Source: Nectonema munidae (Eukaryota > Nematomorpha > Nectonematoida > Nectonematidae). From it: a DNA stretch of 64,000 nt. Below are positions 11,307 through 20,300 of the stretch, in pieces. The stretch covers positions 1 to 64,000 of the forward strand of contig JAUIRK010001038.1 in assembly GCA_030549495.1 (NCBI GenBank). The letters run 5' to 3'. The notes under the pieces are model-generated. The model worked only from the letters and a program-made list of their open reading frames with translations. It did not search any database and was not told where the DNA came from. Within the stretch, counting starts at the first letter, position 1, and each line of letters begins with the position of its first letter. The translations under genes were made by a program, and so were the position numbers.

Positions 11307-11820
11307 CTAGCCGGTCCCGTGGTCGTTTCTCGCTTCGCTCGAAACAGTGTTTCTCGCTGCGCTCGAAACATAGGATTCTGGGTAGTGTGTATATTGAGTT
11401 GCTAATTCAAATTCGCTTCGCTCAAAACGACCACGGGACCGGCTAGTTTTTTATTGTTTAGGCTACGCTCGAAACATAGAATTATTGTAGTGTGTATTTT
11501 GAGTTGCTAATAGTGTTATATGGTATGGTGATCAGTTTTTAGAATATTTGTACCTTTTCTGTGTATTTTTCTATTACACCATATAAAAAAGGTATTTCAA
11601 CCAATCAGAATGCTTCAAGCGACACTCAGACTACAGATATATGAACTCATCACACATATAAATAATTTCAACCAATCAGAATGCTTCAAACAAATACACA
11701 CTTACAAACTCATCACACCATATAAAAATACACACAAAACACATATATAAATAAATTCAACCAATCAAAATGCTTCCAGCGACACACAGACACACACACG
11801 CTAGCTTATTATAATATAGA
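11307..11820 (-). mobile_element. Non-autonomous Helitron, unit 5
   Basis: 3' module 11,306-11,447, body with CCAATCAG and CATATAAAAATACACAC words, 5' end word GCTAGCTTATTATAATATAG at about 11,802-11,818. Nearly identical to the unit at 12,545. Confidence 0.8.
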
Positions 11821-12480
11821 TAAAGATAAAAATAACAAGGTAGAGCTATCTTTTGTAAGGGTCGGTTTCTCGCTGGGCTCGAAAGTCCAGTGTTTCTCGC
11901 ATTGCGCTCGAAACATAGGATTCTGGATAGTGTGTACTATTGAGTTGCGTAATTCAAATTCGCTTCGCTCAGAAACGACCACGGGACCGAAGATATGCTA
12001 GTTTTTTAGAATGTTGGTGTTTAGGCTACGCTCGATAACATGAGAATTATTGTAAGTGTGAATATTTGGGAAGAGTTAAAGCTAATAGTGTTATATGACC
12101 TCGTATGGTGATCAGTTTTTAGAATATTCTGTATCTTTTCTGTGTATTTTTATATATACACCATATAAAATACATACAAAAGGTATTTCAACCAATCAGA
12201 ATGCTTCAAGCGACACTCAGACTACAGATATATAAAATACATACAAAAGATATTTCAACGAATCAGAAGGCTTCAAGCAACCCTCACACTACAGATATAT
12301 GTAACTCATCACACATATAAAAATACACACAGTACACATATAGATGGGAATTTCATACCAGGATCAAAATGCTTCAAGCGGACAATCACTTCACATGAGC
12401 TATATTTGATCACGAGCATGCATAAAAAGAGTGTTGTTGACACATATAAACACATATATGAAAAATAGTTCAACATCAAT
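11821..12480. other. Blended sequence: Helitron repeat mixed with the 13.07-13.87 kb sequence
   Basis: This stretch follows a Helitron unit in order (CGAAACATAGGATTCTGGAT, GTGATCAGTTTTTAG and others) but has many small insertions that match, in the same order, the unrelated sequence at 13.07-13.87 kb. Examples are AACAAGGTAGAGCTAT (11,834 and 13,075), GAAAGTCCAG (11,881 and 13,129), ATGACCTCG (12,095 and 13,402), CATGAGCTATATTTGAT (12,394 and 13,765) and AGAGTGTTGTTGA (12,428 and 13,803). It reads like a consensus of two different sequences, so base-level content here should not be trusted. Confidence 0.75.
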
Positions 12481-12543
12481 CAAAAAGACTTCCAGCGACA
12501 GACACACACACAGACAGACAGACGCTAGCTTATTATCTATATT
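12481..12543 (-). mobile_element. 5' end piece of a Helitron unit
   Basis: Clean sequence resumes with the CCAGCGACAGACACAC and GACGCTAGCTTATTATC words that form the 5' end of minus-oriented copies; the rest of this unit lies in the blended stretch. Confidence 0.6.
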
Positions 12544-12544
12544 A

Positions 12545-13065
12545 CTAGCCGGTCCCGTGGTCGTTTCTCGCTTCGCTCGAAACAGTGTTTCTCGCTGCGC
12601 TCGAAACATAGGATTCTGGGTAGTGTGTATATTGAGTTGCTAATTCAAATTCGCTTCGCTCAAAACGACCACGGGACCGGCTAGTTTTTTATTGTTTAGG
12701 CTACGCTCGAACAATGGGATTCTTGTAGTGTGTATCTTGAGTTGTTGATAGTGTTATATGGTATGGTGATCAGTTTTTAGAATATTTGTACCTTTTCTGT
12801 GTATTTTTCTATTACACCATATAAAAAAGGTATTTCAACCAATCAGAATGCTTCAAGCGACACTCAGACTACAGATATATGAACTCATCACACATATAAA
12901 TAATTTCAACCAATCAGAATGCTTCAAACAAATACACACATACAAACTCATCACACCATATAAAAATACACACAAAACACATATATAAATAAATTCAACC
13001 AATCAAAATGCTTCCAGCGACACACAGACACACACACGCTAGCTTATTATAATATAGATAAAGAT
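12545..13065 (-). mobile_element. Non-autonomous Helitron, unit 6
   Basis: 3' module 12,544-12,685 and the same body as unit 5. The 5' end is at about 13,040-13,056, followed by ATAAAGATAA as after unit 5. Confidence 0.8.
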
Positions 13066-14204
13066 AATATATATAACAAGGTAGAGCTATTCTTTTGTAA
13101 CAAGGGGCGGTAGGTGTTTAGTGGGATGGAAAGTCCAGTTAGACTTGGACTCAGCATTCCGGGCGGGCCACGATATCCGTAAGGATGGGTGCGAACGCCA
13201 CAAACAACTTAATTAGGCATTTCCAGTAATAACTGGATTATGCTTCAGTGCTTTCACGAAATAACTAATTACACGGATTGACTGAAGCATATATGCGCAA
13301 GTTATGTAGAATCGTTGGTGTGTATGTCTCCTAATGATATGATGAGAATGAAGTAAGAGAGACATAGATGAGAGAGAGAGAGAGATAAAGAAAGAGTGTA
13401 TATGACCTCGAGTGCTGTCAATTGATATTCTTATTATTGATCTTGATGCATATACATATAGAGACCATACACACGCATGTAGTATATACACAATCTCCTT
13501 CTATACCTTACATACAAAAAATATACAGCACACACATATACAAGGAATATATGACACAAGGCAAAACAAAGATATACGATATATAGAGAGGATACACACA
13601 CACACACACACACACTTACACTGAGATAGCTGGGGAAATGTCTTACCACCTTATCTTACGGAAAGTCGCTTATTAAAGGTACCGTTTCTTATAGGTTTTA
13701 CTGTATATAGATGGTAAAGGTATCATAGAGGATCAAAAGGCGTGAGCCGTTGAACAATCACTTCCATGAGCTATATTTGATGTCGAGTGAGGATGCAGAA
13801 AAAGAGTGTTGTTGAGATTGATATATACATATAGATAAAAAAAATAGTTGAACATCATATAATAAAGAAAACTTAAAAGAACAAAGAGAAAAATATAAGT
13901 GCACAAGAGTCAATTATACATAAATATTACATATAAAACATTTTTGATCATACTTATCATATTTTCTAGTGAATTCTTGATGACTCTCAAGGACTTTTCT
14001 ATGCCAAATCTCAAGCGAAATTCATTAAATAAACTTTTCACTAAATAAGTATTGTGAACAGAAGCGGAGTGATCTCTTAGTTTATTTTTTTATATCTCAT
14101 TTTAAAATTTAATTTAATTTACTATAAAATATTTGCAACCGCATGAAAAAATTTTAGTATATTTTTTGGATATGATATTTATGTTTTCTTGTAAAATATA
14201 ATTT
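13066..14204. other. Unique, relatively GC-rich insert between Helitron copies
   Basis: Sequence unlike the Helitron repeat. 13,100-13,200 is GC-rich (GGGCGGTAGGTG, CCGGGCGGGCCACGATATC). It contains a GA microsatellite (about 13,370-13,385) and an AC run (about 13,592-13,614). No convincing gene is seen; the short open frames come from simple repeats. The first 800 bp is the second parent of the blended stretch at 11.83-12.48 kb. Confidence 0.55.
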
Positions 14205-14608
14205 ACTAACCGGTCCCGTGGTCGTTTCTCGCTTCGCTCGAAAGAGTGTTTCTCGCTGCGCTCGAAACATAGGATTCTTGGTAGATATTGAGTTGCTAAT
14301 AGTGTTATATGGTATGGGGGTCAGTTTTTAGAATATTTGTATCTTTTCTGTGTATTTTTCTATTACACCATATAAAAATACATATAAATAATTTCATACA
14401 TAACTCACACTACAATTATATGAAATCATCACACATATAAAAATACACATAAAACATATAAATAATTTCAACCAATCAGAATGCTTCAAGCGACAAACAC
14501 ACATAGAAACTCATCGCACCATATAAAAACACACATAAAACATATATATAAATAATTTCAACCAATCAGAATGCTTCCAGCGACAGACAGACGCTAGCTT
14601 ATTATCTA
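14205..14608 (-). mobile_element. Non-autonomous Helitron, unit 7 (short)
   Basis: Starts with a variant ACTAACCGGTCCCGTGG and lacks the second half of the 3' module. The body has CCAATCAG motifs and the 5' end is GCTAGCTTATTATCTATT. Confidence 0.7.
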
Positions 14609-14611
14609 TTA

Positions 14612-15143
14612 CTAGCCGGTCCCGTGGTCGTTTCTCGCTTCGCTCGAAACAGTGTTTCTCGCTGCGCTCGAAACATAGGATTCTTGGTAGTGTGTATATT
14701 GAGTTGCTAATTAAAATTCGCTTCGCTCAAAACGACCACGGGACCGGCTAGTTTTTTTTTGTTTAGGCTACGCTCGAAAGATAGAATTCTTGTAGTGTGT
14801 ATTTTGATTTGCTAATAGTGTTATATGGTATGGTGGTCACTTTTTAGAATAATTGTATCTTTTCTGTGTATTTTTCTATTACACCATATAAAAATACATA
14901 CAAAAGATATTTCAACCAATCAGAATGCTTCAAGCGACACTCACACTACAGATATATGAACTCATCACACATATAAAATATATAAATAATTTCAACCAAT
15001 CAGAATGCTTCAAACACATACACACATATAAACTCATCACACCATATAAAAATACACACAAAACACATATATATAAATAATTTCAACCAATAAGAATGCT
15101 TCCAGCGACACACAGACACACACACACACGCTAGCTTATTATG
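14612..15143 (-). mobile_element. Non-autonomous Helitron, unit 8
   Basis: 3' module 14,611-14,752, standard body, 5' end CGCTAGCTTATTATG. It is followed almost at once by an isolated plus-oriented 3' terminus, ACCACGGGACCGGCTAG (to 15,176). Confidence 0.8.
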
Positions 15144-15177
15144 TAATAAATAAGAAACGACCACGGGACCGGCTAGT

Positions 15178-15475
15178 TTTGTATATTCATCTGTGAAACT
15201 CACTTCTTATTGTCCTTTAAATAGTCTGGTTTTTGGAAGTTTAACTGCTGCTTCACTGAATCCTACATTCGAAATGAGTGCTTGAGGTGACTTTGTAGTT
15301 GATTTAACTCTTTTACGTATGTTTTCCATTATTTATGTGCTTAGCTTTCATCTGTATCACATACATAATTCTGTTCTTTGTTTTCTTTCACAAGTTATCA
15401 CCTTCCGTAGTAATCCTCTCTCTACACTTTATTAGTGGTTAACGAAAACATTCTTACTTGTAATTAAAATTAGCT
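15178..15475. other. Unique stretch between Helitron copies, no gene seen
   Basis: About 300 bp unlike the surrounding repeat; probably original flank or an insert. No coding recognised. Confidence 0.5.
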
Positions 15476-15968
15476 CATTTTGAGCGAAGCGAATTTGAAT
15501 TAGCAACTCAATATACACACTACCCAGAATCCTATGTTTCGAGCGAAGCGAGAAACGACCACGGGACCGGCTAGTTTTTTTTCTTTAGGCTGCTCTCGAA
15601 ACATAGGATTCTGGGTAATGTGTATTTTGAGTTGCTAATAGTGTTATATGGTATGGTGATGAGTTTTTAGAATGATTATATCTTTTCTGTGTATTTTTCT
15701 ATTACACCATATAAAAAAAAAGATATTTCAACCAATCAGAATGCTTCAAGCAACTCTCACACTACAGATATATGAACTCATCACACATATAAAAATATAT
15801 ACACAAAACATATATAAATAATTTCAACCAATCAGAATGCTTCAAACACATATACACATACAAACTCATCACACCATATAAAAATACACAAAACACATAA
15901 TAATTTCAACCAATCAGAATGCTTCCAGCGACAGACAGACACACACACAGACGCTAGCTTATTATAAT
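15476..15968 (-). mobile_element. Non-autonomous Helitron, unit 9
   Basis: Begins with a 3' module that lacks the outer CTAGCCGG arm (15,476-15,575, with the inner end at 15,575), then the usual body with CCAATCAG motifs and the 5' end GCTAGCTTATTATAATTATA. Confidence 0.7.
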
Positions 15969-15973
15969 TATAA

Positions 15974-16459
15974 CTAGCCGGTCCCGTGGTCGTTTCTCGC
16001 TTCGCTCGAAACAGTGTTTCTCGCTGCGCTCGAAACATAGGATTCTGGATAGTGTGTATATTGAGTTGCTAATTCAAATTCGCTCGAAACGACCACGTGA
16101 CCGGCTAGTTTTTTTTGTTTAGGCTCTCCACATAGGATTCTTGGTAGTGTGTATTTTGAGTTGCTAATAGTGTTATATGGTATGGTGATCAGTTTTTAGA
16201 ATATTTGTACCTTTTCTGTGTATTTTTCTATTACACCATATAAAATACATACAAAAGGTATTTCAACCAATCAGAATGCTTCAAACACATATATACACAA
16301 AACATATATAAATAATTTCAACCAATCAGAATGCTTCAAACAAATACACACATACAAACTCATCACACCATATAAAAACACACACAAAACATATATAAAT
16401 AATTTCAACCAATCAAAATGTTTCCAGCGACAGACAGACGCTAGCTTATTATAATATAG
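15974..16459 (-). mobile_element. Non-autonomous Helitron, unit 10
   Basis: 3' module 15,973-16,109, body with four CCAATCA motifs. The 5' end at 16,440-16,460 touches the 3' end of unit 11 with no bases between. Confidence 0.8.
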
Positions 16460-16460
16460 A

Positions 16461-17001
16461 CTAGCCGGTCCCGTGGTCGTTTCTCGCTTCGCTCGAAACA
16501 GTGTTTCTCGCTGCGCTCGAAACATAGGATTCTGGGTAGTGTGTATATTGAGTTGCTAATTCAAATTCGCTTCGTTCAAAACGACCACGGGACCGGCTAG
16601 TTTTTTTTTTTTAGGACTACGCTCGAAAGATAGGATTCTGGGTAATGTGTATTTTGAGTTGCTAATAGTGTTATATGGTATGGTGGTCAGTTTTTAGAAT
16701 ATTTGTACCTTTTCTGTGTATTTTTCTATTACACCATATGAAAAAAAGATATTTCAACCAATCAGAATGCTTAAAGATACACTTACACTACAGATATATG
16801 AACTCATCACACATATAAAAATACAAACAAAACATATAAATAATTTCAACCAATCAGAATGCTTCAAACACATACACACATATAAACTCATCACACCATA
16901 TAAAAATACACACAAAACATATTAATAATTTCAACCAATCAGAATGCTTCCAGCGACACACAGACACACACACACACACACGCTAGCTTATTATAATATA
17001 G
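16461..17001 (-). mobile_element. Non-autonomous Helitron, unit 11
   Basis: 3' module 16,460-16,602, standard body, 5' end GCTAGCTTATTATAATATAG. It lies head to head with the autonomous Helitron that starts a few bases downstream. Confidence 0.8.
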
Positions 17002-17028
17002 AAGGTTATTATAATAAGCTAGCGTCTG

Positions 17029-17320
17029 TGTGTCTGTCTGTGTGTCGCTGGAAGCATTCTGATTGGTTGAAATTATTTATATATATGTTTTGTCTATCTA
17101 TGTATTTGAAGCATTCTGATTGGTTCAAATTATTATATGTTTTGTGTGTATTTAAAAACAAATAACTCACAACTAAACCATATATGACCATTAGCATCAG
17201 ACCATATAAAAAATACACACATAAGATATAAATAATTTCAACCAATGAGAATGCTACAAACAATTACATACACAAAACATATATAAATATTTCAACCAAT
17301 TAGAATGCTTCAATTTTTTT
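17029..17320 (+). promoter_or_regulatory. Helitron 5' leader with four CCAAT-box motifs
   Basis: Two inverted CCAAT motifs (ATTGG at 17,062 and 17,119, each in GCATTCTGATTGGTT) and two forward ones (CCAAT at 17,242 and 17,296, each in TTCAACCAAT) lie 90-330 bp before the gene's ATG. CCAATCAG is the known core of the NF-Y site. The same motif is repeated in all the short copies. Promoter activity is inferred, not shown. Confidence 0.5.
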
Positions 17321-17388
17321 TTATATTGATAGCACAATCAATTTTTTCTATTCATTATTACAATTTTCTAATAACATATCGCCCCACA

Positions 17389-20300
17389 ATGGATTCTAAT
17401 ACAACCAAAAAAAACTTGAATAGAGCTCATGCTAATTCCAAACCTACTAACAACATTTCTCGGGATATCAACTATATAAATCATCTTCCCCATACCATAA
17501 ATGTTTTTACCAATGATACTAATGAAACATCCCATGATCTTTATGACTACAATAAGCAAGGGTCTTCTAAAAATTTTTACACAAATCATATAGATAACAA
17601 CAACGACCAAGGGTCTTCTAAAAATTTTTTTACAACTGACCATGCTAACCCTAAAAATCATAATATTTATAACCAAAAAAAAAGAAAAAGAGATAGCGAG
17701 ACTATAACAAATATATTTTCCATAACTAATACCGATCAAAATTTTGGAAGCAACAAAAAAATTCATAAACAAGAAGATGTTATGCGTAAAAAAGTAAGGC
17801 GTGCAAATGAGACTCTACAACAAACCGAAGAACGTAGGCACAATAATTCTTTACGTGAACAACGAAGGCGTGCAAATGAGACTCTAGAAGAAACCGAAGA
17901 ACGTATGTACAAGGATACTTTAGGTCAACAACGAAAGCGTGCAAATGAGACTCTACAAGAAACCGAAAAACGTAGATACAACGATACTTTAGGTCAACAA
18001 CGAAAGCGTGCAAATGAGACTGCAGAACAAACTGAAGAACGTAGGCACAATAATTCTTTACGTGAAGAACGAAGACGTGCAAATGAAACTGCAGAAGAAA
18101 CCGAAGAACGTAGATATTGCGATGCACTACGCCAAAGAATTAACAGATTTAATAATACAAATACTCCAAGTTCCCTTAATTCCGCAAGAATAAACAATCA
18201 AAATATTTTACCTGATTTGCATTATTTAGGTCAGTTTAACATTCTTTGTCCACATTGTCGTGCAATCAAATTTCCAACAGAATCATTCAAGTGTTGTGTT
18301 AACGGAAAAGTAACACTACCAAATCTTGAAGATTTTCCACAAGAACTAAAAGACTTATATTTAAGTGATTCTCCTAGAGCAAGACATTTCCGTAAAAACA
18401 TAAGAATTTATAATAATGCTTTTTGTTTTGCAAGTTTACAAGCAAATATACGTACACCACCTGGAAGTGGTACTCCATGTTTCAGGATTTCTGGACAAAT
18501 GTATCATAGGTATGGTTCCCTGCATCCTGTTGAAAATCAAACACCCAATTTCAGTCAATTATATATTATTGAGCCAGCAACTGCATTGAATATGAGAATG
18601 GCTAATCCATCCAATTTTACATGTAAAAGAGATGTTATCGAAATAATTCAGAATGTATTAAACAGAGTTTCACCATATGCTGCCGCATATAGGCATATGG
18701 CCGATGTTGAAAAAGAACAAGAAGAAATTGCAAAGCAAGAGAACCGTTTACCATCAATAATAACAATGGTAATGCGTGAAGGTAATGACAGAAGAAGATA
18801 TAATGCTCCTCTACACGAAGAAGTTGCCGCAATTTTCACCAGTAATGATGGTGCCCCTCCACTTAATAACCAAATTGTTGTATATCCCCATAATCAACCT
18901 CTTAGACACATCCCATATATTTCTGCAAACATTGATTCAATGATTTACCCACTAATTTTTCCTAGAGGCGAAGCTGGATGGGACACAAATCTTAATCATT
19001 TTCCACAACATTCAACTCCGGTCCGCAATAGACTAACACAATTAGAATATTATGTTTATAGACTTGCTTTTAGAAATAATTTTTCTGCTTTGCATTTAGC
19101 AGGTAAATTATTTCAACAATTTTTGGTTGATGCCTATGTCAAAGTTGAAGGTCAACGCCTTTCTTTTATTCGAAATAATCAAAGGCAACTTAGAGCAGAA
19201 ACATATCAAGGTTTGGTCGACCATCTTCAAAGTACTGCTGATGATCGTAATTTACGCGCCGGTAATATTGTAATTCTTCCATCCACTTTTCAGGGGTCTT
19301 CACGCCAAATGCATCAATTATATCTTGATGCAATGGCTATTGTAGCTAAAAATGGAAAACCAGATCTTTTTTTAACATTTACATGCAATCCAAAATGGCC
19401 AGAAATTGTTGAAAATTTATTGCCAGATCAAACACCTTCAGATAGACCCGACTTGGTTTCACGCGTTTTCAAATTAAAAGTTGAAGCATTAAAGAATGAC
19501 TTAAAGAATGGGGTTCTTGGTGTTATTTGTGGCCACGTGGATGTTATTGAGTTCCAAAAAAGAGGACTTCCTCATGTTCACATGCTCTTACATCTAAGTA
19601 ATGATTCTAAATTGTATAATGCAGACGACATTGACACCCTCATTTCTGCACAAATTCCTGATCCTGAAGAAAACCCAGAACTATATGAAATAATTAAATC
19701 TTGCATGATCCATGGTCCATGTGGACATTTGAACAATTCATCACAATGTATGCAAGATGGAACTTGCATTAAAGACTATCCTAAACAATTTAATCAGCGC
19801 ACTATACTTAATAATAATGGCTATCCTTTATATTTTAGACCTGACAACGGCCGCACAGTCACTATCAGAAATGTTGAATTAGATAACAGATGGGTTGTCC
19901 CTTATAACCCTTTTCTATGTAAAAAATACAGCGCGCATATAAATTTAGAGGCCTGCGTTAGTATCAAAAGTGTTAAATATCTTTACAAATATGTCTACAA
20001 AGGCCATGACACAGCTCATGTTGAAATTAATGAACGCATTGATCATGATGAAATTAAAACATATTTAGATGCCAGATATGTTTCTCCTCCTGAAGCATCC
20101 TGGCGCTTATTTACATTCCCCATGCATACACAAAGCCATAATATTATTAGACTCCCATTACATCTTCCTAATCAGCAAACAATTTATTTTAGAGAAGGCG
20201 AAGAAAATCCTGCCCTTTCTAGGGCCCATCATACAATGTTAATTGCTTGGTTCTACCTAAATCAAAATGATGAAAACGCCAGGCAGTACTTATACACCGA

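Noticed and set aside
8757-17263. Many 60-90 codon open frames
   Set aside because: They lie in both strands of the non-autonomous Helitron repeats and change with each copy; their peptides (for example SVCVSVCRWKHSDWLKLF) come from the repeat itself.
17368-18197. Minus-strand frames opposite the Helitron gene
   Set aside because: They are shadows of the biased codons and 69-bp repeats of the plus-strand gene.
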